In this document: positions 24,856 to 34,180 of the stretch, piece by piece | Layout of the letters: each line of letters begins with the position of its first letter | Position numbering within the stretch: the first letter of the stretch is position 1 | Source of the DNA: Sulfuricurvum sp. | Lineage (GTDB): Bacteria > Campylobacterota > Campylobacteria > Campylobacterales > Sulfurimonadaceae | DNA length: 64,000 bases | Assembly (NCBI RefSeq): GCF_028681615.1 | Contig: NZ_JAQUHV010000005.1 | Location: forward strand, 62,001 to 126,000 | Direction of reading: 5' to 3' | Position numbers and translations under genes: made by a program | Notes under the pieces: model-generated | What the model saw: the letters and a program-made list of their open reading frames with translations, nothing else | Told to the model about the DNA's origin: nothing | Database searches by the model: none

Positions 24856-27381
24856 ATGGAAAATGAATCTAACCATATTGGGCTGACCGACGATGAAGCT
24901 TTAAGCAGGCTCCTTCAGTACGGTCCGAATTTACTCCCCGGAACTCAGCCAAAATCATTTTTCTCAATTATTCTGGATGTCATAAAAGAACCGATGTTTT
25001 TAATGCTTCTCGTTGCCGGAAGTATTTATCTGGCATTGGGCGATCGTGCCGAAGCACTGTTTTTACTCTCATTCGTCTTTGTAGTTATCGGCATAACCTT
25101 GGCACAGGAACACAAGACGCAACGTGCCTTGGAATCGCTGCGCGATCTCTCAGCACCGCGTGCACTTGTCATACGTAACGGGATTGAGATTCGGATAGCG
25201 GGTCGAGATGTCGTTCCCGGTGATCTTCTTGTTTTACATGAAGGAGATAGAATTTCCGCCGATGCGCGATTAGTAAATGGACAGCTGTCGGTTGATGAAT
25301 CACTTTTGACCGGGGAAGCCGTCCCCGTGGACAAATTACCGAACGGATCTTTAAAAACACAGGGAACGGATACGTCTGATTCATTATTTGCCAGTACTGT
25401 GGTCACAAAAGGGGTAGGATTAGCCTTAGTACATGCGACCGGAATCAACACGGCTATCGGGAATATAGGCCAATCTCTCTCATCAACACAAGAGGTCTCA
25501 TCAGGTTTACAGCAGTCTTCACGTACTCTAATCCGCAATCTAAGCATCTTAGCTATTGGATTTGCACTTGCTTTGATTCTTATCAATTGGTTGTTTAATG
25601 ATAGGAATTTTCTTGAAAGTCTCCTTTCGGGCATTACTCTGGCTATGGCTACCCTGCCTGAAGAAATACCTGTTATTCTCACTGTTTTTTTGGCACTGGG
25701 TGCTTGGCATATTACGAAAATCAAAGTCCTTACCCGCCGTGTCAGCGCCGTTGAAGCACTGGGTGCTATCACCATCCTCGCATTGGACAAAACCGGGACA
25801 TTAACGCAAAATCGGATGCAGATTGCCGAACTGTCAATCGATGATATTTTTTTTAACGCTGACTTTGAGGGCGAATTACCTGAAACCTATCATCAATTGG
25901 TCGAATTCGCCATGTTGGCCACGCCATCCGATCCCTTTGATCCTATGGAAAAAGCGATTCAATCATTCGGTCATACACGACTAACCGGAACAGAACACAT
26001 TCATGATGATTTCTACCCGGAATTTCAATACGATCTTTCCCCTGATATCATGGCCATGACCCAAATTTTTTCCCAGATCAATCCTTCTCTCCATCTGCTT
26101 GCAACAAAAGGATCACCCGAAGCAGTCGTCGATCTGTGCCACTTGTCTGAACTCCAAAGATATGAAATTCAGACCCGTGTTGAGACCATGGCGGCACGAG
26201 GACTTCGTGTTTTGGGCGTTGCCAGAGGGGAATATCAAATTAGCGGAACAGAACCGATCTGGCCGAAAAGTCAGCATGATTTTGATTTTACCTTTTTGGG
26301 ACTTATAGGCTTTATGGATCCTCCGCGCATTGAAGTCCCTGACGCAATTGCCGAATGCCGAAACGCCGGAATACGAATCCTGATGCTCACAGGAGATCAT
26401 CCCGCCACCGCACGTACTATCGCACAACAAGTCGGGCTATCCGAACGTCCGAATGTCATAACGGGTGATGAAATTTCCAGACTGGACGATGAAAGTTTGA
26501 TTGTACGATTGCATGAAACCGACATATGTGCCCGTATGAAGCCTGAACAAAAGCTTCGTCTCGTGCAAATTCTACAGAGACAAGGCAATGTTGTTGGTAT
26601 GACGGGAGACGGTGTCAACGATGCACCGGCTCTGAAAGCAGCCGACGTAGGCATTGCAATGGGTGAACGTGGTACTGACGTGGCACGTGAAGCTGCCGCC
26701 ATTATCCTATTGGATGACAGTTTTGCAAGCATCGTTGCCGCTATCCGTCAAGGGAGAAATATTTATGACAACATTACAAAAGCAACACGTTTCGTCTTTG
26801 CCGTCCATATTCCCATCATTGCCTTGACCCTTGTTCCGGCCCTCTTACACTGGCCAGTATTATTGATGCCTGTTCATATCGTACTGCTCGAATTACTGAT
26901 CGATCCGGCATGTGCAATTGTTTTTGAAGCTGAGACTGCGGCAGCTAATATTATGCGACGTCCTCCCAGAGATATACAATCAACACCGTTTAGCGCAAAT
27001 AATATAGGATTCGCTTTGGTTCAAGGAACCGGTTTCGCACTCATTTTGCTTCTTGCTTATCACGTATTGCTTCAAATGGGATGGCTCATTAACACCATAC
27101 ATATTACCCTCTTTTCTGCACTGGTTTTCGGATTGTTTCTTCTGGTTCTTGCCAACAGTGACAATAGCCCTTTTAGAGAACCTCGTAACCCTTGGCTTCT
27201 GTATATGTTCGGCAGTGTTACACTTCTTTTGATAAGCGTTTTTATGACTCCATTTTTACGACGTATGCTGGCATTTGAGGCAATTTCTTTACCTCCTCTC
27301 CTTGCTGCCGCATTTATCCTTCTGATAATCGAAATCTGGTTCATAGCTTTGAATAGGCTTCATACATATGTTACTAAATAA
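24856..27381 (+). CDS. Second P-type cation-transporting ATPase, P-E-E-I-P type
   Basis: The 841-residue P-type ATPase has D311 in D-K-T-G-T, the ion-site motif P-E-E-I-P at 268-272, and an actuator motif T-G-E-A (152-155) where T-G-E-S is usual. T-G-D-G-V-N-D-A-P-A lies near 587. P-E-E-I/F-P pumps are a bacterial branch related to Ca2+-ATPases; the ion transported is not established from sequence. Ala for Ser at the dephosphorylation loop is seen in some members and is conservative. It is divergent from the other ATPase and converges on the radical SAM gene. Confidence 0.88.
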   Translation: MENESNHIGLTDDEALSRLLQYGPNLLPGTQPKSFFSIILDVIKEPMFLMLLVAGSIYLALGDRAEALFLLSFVFVVIGITLAQEHKTQRALESLRDLSAPRALVIRNGIEIRIAGRDVVPGDLLVLHEGDRISADARLVNGQLSVDESLLTGEAVPVDKLPNGSLKTQGTDTSDSLFASTVVTKGVGLALVHATGINTAIGNIGQSLSSTQEVSSGLQQSSRTLIRNLSILAIGFALALILINWLFNDRNFLESLLSGITLAMATLPEEIPVILTVFLALGAWHITKIKVLTRRVSAVEALGAITILALDKTGTLTQNRMQIAELSIDDIFFNADFEGELPETYHQLVEFAMLATPSDPFDPMEKAIQSFGHTRLTGTEHIHDDFYPEFQYDLSPDIMAMTQIFSQINPSLHLLATKGSPEAVVDLCHLSELQRYEIQTRVETMAARGLRVLGVARGEYQISGTEPIWPKSQHDFDFTFLGLIGFMDPPRIEVPDAIAECRNAGIRILMLTGDHPATARTIAQQVGLSERPNVITGDEISRLDDESLIVRLHETDICARMKPEQKLRLVQILQRQGNVVGMTGDGVNDAPALKAADVGIAMGERGTDVAREAAAIILLDDSFASIVAAIRQGRNIYDNITKATRFVFAVHIPIIALTLVPALLHWPVLLMPVHIVLLELLIDPACAIVFEAETAAANIMRRPPRDIQSTPFSANNIGFALVQGTGFALILLLAYHVLLQMGWLINTIHITLFSALVFGLFLLVLANSDNSPFREPRNPWLLYMFGSVTLLLISVFMTPFLRRMLAFEAISLPPLLAAAFILLIIEIWFIALNRLHTYVTK

Positions 27382-27404
27382 TCATCTCCTGTATGGCAGA
27401 GGAC

Positions 27405-28430
27405 TTAATTCCAAATCCCCTCAATCTGTGCCCCGCAATAGGGACAATGATTAAGATTGACCAAATGATTTGTGACATATTGTCCGATATGCCCGTGCCG
27501 CTCTATCACCAGTTTATAACATTTAGGACAAAAGGTCGATTCTCTCGTTTCATCATCAATGTTTCCGACATAAACATATTTTAATCCGGCTTTTTTACCG
27601 ATCTCATACGCACGTCGAAGCGTAGAACCCTGAGTTCTAGGAACATCCTGCATTTTGTACATCGGGTGAAATCCGCTGATATGCCACGGCATAGAGGGAT
27701 CGAGCGCAGATTGAAACTCGGCAATAGCACGGATCTCTTCATCCGAATCGTTGTATCCGGGAATTAAAAGGGTCGTTGTTTCAATCCATATTCCTTTTTT
27801 ATGGGCATATTCGATTGTATCCAATACCGGTTTGAGCGATGCACCGCAAATATTGCGATAAAACGATTGATCATATCCCTTGATATCAATATTCATTCCA
27901 TCCAAGTATGGGGCGATCGTATCGATAGCTTTGTGCGTTTCATAACCGCTGGTAACGTAGATATTTTTCAGTCCCGCTTCGTGGGCGAGTTTAGCGGTAT
28001 CATACGTGTATTCGAAAAAAACGACGGGTTCATTGTAAGTGTAGGCGATACTGTCGCATTTGTACTCCAATGCCAAATCAACGGCTTGCTGCGGCGAAAG
28101 GGGACGTCCGAAAATTTCGTGATGATGTTCTTTCGGGTACTGGGAAATATCGGCATTTTGACAGAATTTGCAGGAAAAATTACACCCGACTGTCCCGAAT
28201 GAAAATACCCTAGATCCCGGTAACACATGAAACATCGGCTTTTTTTCGATGGGATCTACATTGACTGCCGCAGCCAGACCATAGGTCAAAAGCTGCAGTT
28301 CCCCACCTTTTACTTGTCGGATTCCGCAGATACCGTATTCACCCTCAGAGAGTTTACAATGTTGATTGCACGCTTCACATGCGATCCTGCCATCCTCCAT
28401 TTTTTTAGACAACCATGCTAATGATGACAT
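27405..28430 (-). CDS. Radical SAM enzyme, AmmeMemoRadiSam system (AmrS-like)
   Basis: The 341-residue radical SAM protein has the [4Fe-4S]-binding C83-x3-C87-x2-C90 (C-N-F-S-C-K-F-C). Additional cysteines at both ends are typical of this family: C18, C21, C25 and C35 N-terminally, and a C-terminal C-P-K-C ... C-P-Y-C zinc-ribbon-like end. It belongs to the COG1180 group, annotated as the AmmeMemoRadiSam radical SAM protein, whose reaction is still undefined. The partner AMMECR1/Memo genes are not seen next to it. AAAAGGAG precedes the ATG. Confidence 0.88.
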   Translation of the reverse strand: MSSLAWLSKKMEDGRIACEACNQHCKLSEGEYGICGIRQVKGGELQLLTYGLAAAVNVDPIEKKPMFHVLPGSRVFSFGTVGCNFSCKFCQNADISQYPKEHHHEIFGRPLSPQQAVDLALEYKCDSIAYTYNEPVVFFEYTYDTAKLAHEAGLKNIYVTSGYETHKAIDTIAPYLDGMNIDIKGYDQSFYRNICGASLKPVLDTIEYAHKKGIWIETTTLLIPGYNDSDEEIRAIAEFQSALDPSMPWHISGFHPMYKMQDVPRTQGSTLRRAYEIGKKAGLKYVYVGNIDDETRESTFCPKCYKLVIERHGHIGQYVTNHLVNLNHCPYCGAQIEGIWN

Positions 28431-28462
28431 CCTGACTCCTTTTACAAAGTGTCTTTTCCGCT

Positions 28463-28894
28463 TTATTCCTTGAAATGCTCCAGTAATTGATCATCAGGGA
28501 TTTTGGTCAAGTCGGAATGAAGATTGATCGTCATTGTGCTTTTGATTGTGGGATCGATCAAATCGACGATTTGATGATTGATTGCTTTCGGTGCCGCAAA
28601 GTACCACGCATCATAGCTGTATTCTTGGAGGTTCTTAGTAATTTGTGATGCAATCTCTTTGATTCGACGATGTTCTTCTTCGATTGCCAAGTTATGGTTT
28701 TCACCCGATCCACTGGCTCCAACCCCTTGGAAATTACCTTTTCGGTCTGAGACTTTTTCTCTCAACCGTTCATGGGTTTCAAGACTGTCAATACTTTGTA
28801 CAAGTTCGACTGATTTCCTTCCCATAGGGTCTTCTTTAATAGTAAAGAGTTTAAAACGCTGCAAATCAGCGATAATAATGAGTATTGTTGACAT
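28463..28894 (-). CDS. Host-attachment-family protein
   Basis: The 143-residue protein resembles the family named after the Agrobacterium attachment protein (PF10116). It starts with a hydrophobic strand plus D-L-Q-R-F-K-L-F, and has an E-E-E-H-R-R-I-K-E-I-A helix and the Y-D-A-W-Y-F-A-A-P-K segment, with a conserved L-x-x-D-L-T-K-I-P end. The fold is eRF1/ribonuclease-like in parts; actual function in free-living bacteria is unknown, and no export signal is visible. It has its own -10 site (28970-28975) and lies upstream of the radical SAM gene (33 bp), so the two may be cotranscribed. Confidence 0.75.
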   Translation of the reverse strand: MSTILIIIADLQRFKLFTIKEDPMGRKSVELVQSIDSLETHERLREKVSDRKGNFQGVGASGSGENHNLAIEEEHRRIKEIASQITKNLQEYSYDAWYFAAPKAINHQIVDLIDPTIKSTMTINLHSDLTKIPDDQLLEHFKE

Positions 28895-28965
28895 AGTAAC
28901 TCCTCTTAGTTAAGAATGCTGAAGATTTCACTGAGCGAAAAAGATCAATTGAATTTCTCCAACTT

Positions 28966-28976
28966 CTACATTGTAG
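28966..28976 (-). promoter_or_regulatory. -10 box inside a small palindrome, host-attachment-family gene
   Basis: The palindrome CTACA-T-TGTAG contains a minus-strand TACAAT (28970-28975) preceded by T-rich DNA. The leader would be about 69 nt, with GAGGAG before the ATG. The overlap of palindrome and -10 box could allow repression. Confidence 0.4.
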
Positions 28977-29059
28977 CAAAAGTAGCACAATAAATATCTA
29001 TATAAAATAAAATAATGAATGCGTGATACAGATAGGAGTAAATATGTGCTTCTTGAGAG

Positions 29060-29097
29060 AGAAAAAAAAATCATTGGAGGTAATTACCTACCTCCAA
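29060..29097 (-). terminator. Rho-independent terminator of hsp20
   Basis: A 9-bp stem TTGGAGGTA/TACCTCCAA with a 6-nt loop is followed on the minus strand by TGATTTTTTTTTC. It starts 16 nt after the hsp20 stop. This is the cleanest intrinsic terminator in the window. Confidence 0.9.
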
Positions 29098-29112
29098 AAT
29101 AGTGTGAAATGT

Positions 29113-29541
29113 TTATTTCACTTTTATTTGTTTAGCGGACTCGCTTTTAGCCTCTTTTTTCGGCAATGTAATCTCTAATACACCATCTTTATTTTCGGCA
29201 TGGATATTTTCCGTATCGACATTTGAGGGGACTGTAAAACTGCGTGTAAAGCTGCCGAAACTGCTTTCACATTGGTAATAGTCCTCTTTTTTGACCTCTT
29301 TTTTCTCTTTTCTCTCACCTTTGAGAGTAAGGACATTATTTTCTACCTTTACGCTGATGTCTTCTTTTTTTACACCCGGGAGGTCCACATCAATGTGGTA
29401 AGCGAATTCCCCTTCTCTTGTGTTGACTGAGGGGGTAAAGCTTGAAAATACATCTTTTGACAGATCAGATGAGAAAGCTTCACCTATGCGTTTTTCTAAT
29501 GTACGCAACTCTTTAAACGGATCAAATCGTGTTAACAACAT
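29113..29541 (-). CDS. Small heat shock protein Hsp20
   Basis: The 142-residue ATP-independent holdase has an N-terminal arm (F-D-P-F-K-E-L) and an alpha-crystallin domain at about 38-130 with D-L-P-G-V-K-K-E-D-I and G-V-L-E-I-T-L-P-K. The usual C-terminal I-x-I/V anchor appears as I-K-V-K near the end. It is a single-gene unit ending in a strong terminator. Upstream (29542-29647) I see no CIRCE element or HspR site, only a loose GCAGAG...CTCTGC repeat, so the heat regulation is not evident. Confidence 0.95.
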   Translation of the reverse strand: MLLTRFDPFKELRTLEKRIGEAFSSDLSKDVFSSFTPSVNTREGEFAYHIDVDLPGVKKEDISVKVENNVLTLKGERKEKKEVKKEDYYQCESSFGSFTRSFTVPSNVDTENIHAENKDGVLEITLPKKEAKSESAKQIKVK

Positions 29542-29647
29542 AATAAACCCCTTCGTGAGTAATTTGCAGAGAAATTAGTTTTGCGGTTTACCTCTGCACG
29601 GAAAAATTTTAACTTTGAGGAGATAAAAAAAATGTTAATAAATGATA

Positions 29648-31762
29648 TTATCCATTTTTTAAACTCAATCCCACTTTTCCTTTCACCACATCTACTTCGA
29701 CGACACGAATATGATTCAACTGTTGATTGACACTCAGCACTTCAAGCGGATGGGAAATCCGTTTATCACTCATCTGTGAAATATGGATCAGTCCGTCATT
29801 TTTCAGCCCGATATCGACAAATGCTCCGAAATCGGCTATATTTCGGACAACACCTGAAACGATAGAACCTTCTTTGAGTTCTTTGATATCGGTCAAATCC
29901 GAGCGGAAAATGATCGGAGGCAACGTTTCACGAGGATCGAATCCCGGTTTTCGAAGTTCCGTAATGATATCACGAAGTGTCGCTTCCCCTACTCCCAACT
30001 CCTGTGCTATTGCAGGAATCTGCTCTGTCGTAATTGCGGTGAGATCATATCGCTTTCTCAGGAGATTAGCCGCATCGTAGCTCTCAGGATGAATCCCCGT
30101 ATTGTCCAATACACTTTGACCTTCCCGTATCCGAAAGAACCCTGCACACTGCTCATACGCTTTTGCACCCAGCCCTTTCACTTTGAGGAGTTCCTTCTTG
30201 CTTTTAAACGCACCGCTGTGTTCCCGATAGTCGATAATTGTTTTCGCCAGTTTTGCACCGACTCCCGCAACGTAGGACAAAAGTGAAGCAGATGCACTGT
30301 TCGGATCGACACCGATTCGGTTGACGAGATCTTCAGTCACTTCATGAAGCTTTTTTTCCAGCTGTTTTTGATCGACATCGTGTTGATACTGCCCCACACC
30401 GAGCGACTTTGGATCGATTTTGACCAGTGCCGCCATCGGATCGCGCAGACGTTGGGCGATCGAGATCGCTCCGCGTATCGTTACATCAAGCTGCGGATAT
30501 TCCTCCTGGGCGATTTTAGAGGCCGAATAAACCGATGCCCCCGCTTCAGATACGACGGTATACGTAAGATTCAGCCCCTCATCACGGTTCAAACGGGCAA
30601 AAAATTCCTGAGTCTCCCGTGACGCCGTTCCGTTACCGATAGCGACGGCATTGATTCCGTAACGCTCACACAGCTGTTTAATCACTTTTGCACTCTTCTC
30701 AAAATCGCTTTGCGGAGGGGTAGGATAAATCACAGCATGATCCAGATACGTTCCGTGTTCATCCACTACGGCGAGTTTGCACCCCGTACGATACGCCGGA
30801 TCGACACCTAATATGGCACGTTTTGTAACGGGAGGAGACCCCAGCAGCTGAGCAAGATTTTTACCAAAAGTATTGATCGCCTGTGCGTCGGATTTTTCTT
30901 TGATCATCGCATGGACTTCGCGTTCCAACGAAGGAAACAGCAGCCGTTTAAACCCATCGAGGTAGCTTTCTAATAAGAGAGTCTGCGAACTCTTGGCATG
31001 TTTCGGAATCCGATAACGGACTATGGCATTTTCCACCCGTTCCATATCGAGGATTATTTTAACATTCAGCTCTTTTTCGCTGACACCGCGCATAATTGCA
31101 AGATAACGATGCGATGGAATAGAGGCTATTTTCTCGCTCTTTCCGGCGAGTTTGGCAAACAATCCTTCTTCTTTAAGCCCTTTGGTCGCTTTGATTTCAA
31201 AAGCGCAATAGTCCATAATCTGACGTCTCCAGTGATCGCGTTCTCTGGGGTCATCGCTGTAGCGCTCCGCCACAATGTCCTGAGCTCCTTTGATCGCATC
31301 CTCTTTCGAAGTGATAGCACCTTTTACAAAAGATTCAGATCGCTTGGTAAACTCTGTGAGTTCCAACCGAGCGCTCTCCAACATATCGGCCAGCGGTTCT
31401 AAGCCCGCGGCAATCGCCACACTCGCTCGGGTATTTTTTTTCTCTTTAAAGGGACGGAAAATATCTTCGACTTCCTGGAGCGTCGATGCGCTGTTTAGCC
31501 GCATTCGGAGGTCATCGCTCATTTGAGCACGCTCGCTGATCAACCGCACTACTTCTTCTTTGCGTTCCAGCAGTTTTTTTGAATAGGTATATACAGCGTC
31601 AAAATCACGCAGCTGTTCGTCCGTTGCGCCTCCTGTCATCTCTTTGCGATAACGTGCGATAAAGGGGATAGTAGAACCCTCTTCCATCAGTTTAAGGATA
31701 TTGGCGATCGTCTTGGTATTTAGTCCGGTTTTTTCGTTGAGAAGTGTAATCAGGGGGGTCAT
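29648..31762 (-). CDS. tex: Tex-family transcription accessory protein
   Basis: The protein of about 704 residues has the Tex layout: N-terminal helical domain (P-F-I-A-R-Y-R-K-E near 31), a YqgF/RNase H-like domain in the middle (G-V-D-P-A-Y-R-T-G-C-K), tandem helix-hairpin-helix (K-E-L-L-K-V-K-G-L-G), and a C-terminal S1 RNA-binding domain (G-S-I-V-S-G-V-V-R-N-I-A-D-F-G-A-F-V-D). The start at 31762 (M-T-P-L) fits the family; the frame stays open further upstream but that extension lies in the corA end and has no family similarity. Tex proteins bind nucleic acids and affect transcription and stress resistance. Confidence 0.94.
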   Translation of the reverse strand: MTPLITLLNEKTGLNTKTIANILKLMEEGSTIPFIARYRKEMTGGATDEQLRDFDAVYTYSKKLLERKEEVVRLISERAQMSDDLRMRLNSASTLQEVEDIFRPFKEKKNTRASVAIAAGLEPLADMLESARLELTEFTKRSESFVKGAITSKEDAIKGAQDIVAERYSDDPRERDHWRRQIMDYCAFEIKATKGLKEEGLFAKLAGKSEKIASIPSHRYLAIMRGVSEKELNVKIILDMERVENAIVRYRIPKHAKSSQTLLLESYLDGFKRLLFPSLEREVHAMIKEKSDAQAINTFGKNLAQLLGSPPVTKRAILGVDPAYRTGCKLAVVDEHGTYLDHAVIYPTPPQSDFEKSAKVIKQLCERYGINAVAIGNGTASRETQEFFARLNRDEGLNLTYTVVSEAGASVYSASKIAQEEYPQLDVTIRGAISIAQRLRDPMAALVKIDPKSLGVGQYQHDVDQKQLEKKLHEVTEDLVNRIGVDPNSASASLLSYVAGVGAKLAKTIIDYREHSGAFKSKKELLKVKGLGAKAYEQCAGFFRIREGQSVLDNTGIHPESYDAANLLRKRYDLTAITTEQIPAIAQELGVGEATLRDIITELRKPGFDPRETLPPIIFRSDLTDIKELKEGSIVSGVVRNIADFGAFVDIGLKNDGLIHISQMSDKRISHPLEVLSVNQQLNHIRVVEVDVVKGKVGLSLKNG

Positions 31763-31830
31763 AAAAGTCCTAGGAAATAAAAATTCGATTATATCGAATG
31801 AAGTTAAATTATGTGGAGTTGACCTCCCCC

Positions 31831-32799
31831 TTACAACCATCCCCGGTTGCGAAAATAGATCAACGGAATCACTCCTGCGATCACCATCATCATCAGCGAC
31901 ATCGGATATCCTAACGACCAATCCAGTTCCGGCATGAAATGGAAATTCATCCCGTAAATACTTGCGATCAACGTCGGCGGCATTAAAACGACACTTGCTA
32001 CGGTAAAGAGTTTGATGATTTTATTTTGCTCGATATTCGTCTGTGCCAAAAAGAGATTTTGAAGGTTATCGAGTGTGTTTCCGTCAATCGTAATGAACTC
32101 GACCAATGAGTTAATGTCTTTGATCATGATCACTATATCTTGTTTGATGTTCTGCGGAAGCTTGTTGGATTTAGCCAAAGCCGTCAAGATCCGACGCTTA
32201 TCAAAGACCGATTGACGTACCTTAAGGGTAAACCCTTGCAGGGTTGAAATTTTGCGTAACGTATCTTCTGATTTTCCATCAGATTCCCATAAAAGTTTTT
32301 TGCGAATGTCATCACTTTCACTGGCAGCATATTCCAATAAATCGGCATCCTGATCGATCCGGATATCAAATATCTGCATAAAGACATCGTATCCGCTGTA
32401 GAGCTCTTTCGGATGGGATGTCAGTATCTTATGGATCATCTCAAATGCTTGAAGCTCTTTGTCACGAATCGTGAAAAGTATATTGTCCTGCAAAACGAAA
32501 CTGACACTTTCATTGTAATGGGCCTTGGCAGTTTCGACAAAAAAGAATGACACAAAAAAATAGGAGTTGATGATAATGCTGCGATTGTCTTCCCAATATC
32601 GTGAACTGATCTCAATCTCTTCACGTTCTTGCTTGGTAGGAATCTTAATGTCAAACAGTGTTTCAATCTGCTTGATTTCGTCCATTGAAGAGTGAAGCAT
32701 ATCGATCCAAACGATATTTTTATACTCAGAAGGTGCATCGATTTGGCTTAAAAGTGTTGCGCTAAAAGTCTCATTCTCGTGGGTATAAAATGTAACCAT
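31831..32799 (-). CDS. corA: CorA-family magnesium/divalent cation transporter
   Basis: The 322-residue protein has a large N-terminal cytosolic domain rich in charged helices, then two C-terminal membrane helices at about 262-282 and 296-315. They are separated by the signature Y-G-M-N-F loop (about 283-287). CorA forms a pentameric Mg2+ (Co2+, Ni2+) channel in the inner membrane. GGAGG sits 5 nt before the ATG, and the gap to the pgk stop is only 13 bp, so it is likely translated from the pgk transcript. Confidence 0.93.
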   Translation of the reverse strand: MVTFYTHENETFSATLLSQIDAPSEYKNIVWIDMLHSSMDEIKQIETLFDIKIPTKQEREEIEISSRYWEDNRSIIINSYFFVSFFFVETAKAHYNESVSFVLQDNILFTIRDKELQAFEMIHKILTSHPKELYSGYDVFMQIFDIRIDQDADLLEYAASESDDIRKKLLWESDGKSEDTLRKISTLQGFTLKVRQSVFDKRRILTALAKSNKLPQNIKQDIVIMIKDINSLVEFITIDGNTLDNLQNLFLAQTNIEQNKIIKLFTVASVVLMPPTLIASIYGMNFHFMPELDWSLGYPMSLMMMVIAGVIPLIYFRNRGWL

Positions 32800-32812
32800 T
32801 CAAGCCTCCGCG

Positions 32813-34024
32813 CTATGATTTTCGATCCAGTTTCTCAAACCCGGGGAGTATCTTCCCTTCCAATAATTCCAGACTTGCCCCTCCGCCGGTCGATATAAAA
32901 CTAAATTTCTCTTTCTCCCCCGCTTTTTCCACCGCATCGGCCGTATCGCCGCCGCCGACAATGCTGTAGGCATAGCTTTCGCTGATGATTGTCGCGAGCT
33001 TGTACGTCCCTTTTGAGAATTGATTGATCTCATAGATCCCCATCGGTCCGTTCCAGATAATCGTATTCGAAAGTTCTATCGCTTCACTAAACAGCTTCAA
33101 CGTGGCTGGGCCGATATCGACTGCATGAAATCCGTCTAAAACATCTTGTACCGGAACTACTTTGACATCGATCGGATGATCAATCGAATCGGTAATAACG
33201 ACATCCACCGGCAAATAGACTTTGACCTTATGCTGTTTTGCCTCTTCAAGAACCTCTTTCGCCGTTTCGAGGAAATCAGACTCTACCAGTGATCCTTTCA
33301 TATCATAGCCGATCGCTTGTAAAAAAGTGTTGCTCATCGCACCCCCGATAATCAACTTATCCACTTTTTGCATCACCGATGTCAACAGAGTGATTTTAGT
33401 AGAGATTTTAGATCCTCCGACGACCAGTGCGATCGGACGGATCGGATTTTCAAGCGCTTTTGTAAACGCTTCTATCTCCCGCATCATCAAAAAACCTGCG
33501 ACTTTCGTTTCGACATAATCCGCAATCCCGTACGTCGAAGCATCCCGACGATGTGAGGTTCCGAACGCATCGTTTACGTACACATCGCACAATCCTCCAA
33601 GCTGTTTACAAAACTCGGGATCGTTTTTTTTCTCTCCGTCATAAAATCGGATGTTTTCAAATAAGAATATCCGCTCAATCGAACACTGGGCATTCTCTGT
33701 TTTCAACGTATCAAAATCATCGATAAATTCGACCCGTTTTTGGAGTAACCGTTCCAGTCGTTTTTGAATATGGCGAAGTGAATAGCGCTCGTCATATCCC
33801 CCCTTCGGTCGGCCTAAATGACTCACCAATGTTATCGAACAGGCATTATGGTCGATACAATAGTTGATTGTTGGGAGTGCCGCACGAATTCTGCTGTCGT
33901 CTGAAATGTTGAACTGCGCATCCATCGGGACATTAAAATCGACACGGATCAAAACCCTTTTTCCAGTTACGTCGATATCTTTGAGGCTTTTAACCCCACC
34001 CATCGTAATAATATTGCTAATCAT
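32813..34024 (-). CDS. pgk: Phosphoglycerate kinase
   Basis: The 403-residue glycolytic/gluconeogenic enzyme interconverts 1,3-bisphosphoglycerate plus ADP with 3-phosphoglycerate plus ATP. The N-domain carries R-V-D-F-N-V-P and S-H-L-G-R-P-K-G. The C-domain carries the V-V-G-G-S-K-I-S-T-K segment, W-N-G-P-M-G, G-G-G-D-T-A and the end motif S-T-G-G-G-A-S-L-E. The start at 34024 follows GAGG; an alternative ATG eight residues inside (M-G-G-V-K) is closer to usual family N-termini. It is divergent from the pyruvate kinase gene and is followed by corA. Confidence 0.96.
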   Translation of the reverse strand: MISNIITMGGVKSLKDIDVTGKRVLIRVDFNVPMDAQFNISDDSRIRAALPTINYCIDHNACSITLVSHLGRPKGGYDERYSLRHIQKRLERLLQKRVEFIDDFDTLKTENAQCSIERIFLFENIRFYDGEKKNDPEFCKQLGGLCDVYVNDAFGTSHRRDASTYGIADYVETKVAGFLMMREIEAFTKALENPIRPIALVVGGSKISTKITLLTSVMQKVDKLIIGGAMSNTFLQAIGYDMKGSLVESDFLETAKEVLEEAKQHKVKVYLPVDVVITDSIDHPIDVKVVPVQDVLDGFHAVDIGPATLKLFSEAIELSNTIIWNGPMGIYEINQFSKGTYKLATIISESYAYSIVGGGDTADAVEKAGEKEKFSFISTGGGASLELLEGKILPGFEKLDRKS

Positions 34025-34131
34025 CTAGTGCCTCTTTTGTAAAGCTTATGGAACTTTAGAGTATCCAAATTACACATATATTACACCAAAATTCTTAACA
34101 TCTGACATCAGAAAAACACTTGTAATATTTC

Positions 34132-34154
34132 TGGCGTATTATTTGCATTATAAT
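34132..34154 (+). promoter_or_regulatory. Overlapping sigma-54-like site and TATAAT before the pyruvate kinase gene
   Basis: TGGCGTATTATTTGCA (34132-34147) fits TGGCAC-N5-TTGCA with exact GG-N10-GC geometry and two mismatches. It is followed at once by TATAAT (34149-34154). Either could place transcription start at about 34158-34161, with a leader of about 20 nt carrying GGAG. No -35 fits the TATAAT well. Confidence 0.4.
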
Positions 34155-34180
34155 CTATCCAGCCAAAATCGGAGTCACCT

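Noticed and set aside
25026-25790. Long minus-strand ORF (254 codons) under the P-type ATPase
   Set aside because: It is the antisense shadow of strongly conserved ATPase motifs, with low-complexity Arg/Ser-rich translation and no ribosome site.
29542-29647. Heat-shock operator (CIRCE or HspR) before hsp20
   Set aside because: Only a loose GCAGAG...CTCTGC pair is present; neither the CIRCE nor the HAIR consensus can be matched.
31763-31921. N-terminal extension of the tex reading frame by 53 codons
   Set aside because: The extra part overlaps the end of corA, has no Tex similarity, and the M-T-P-L start at 31762 has a fair ribosome site and matches family N-termini.
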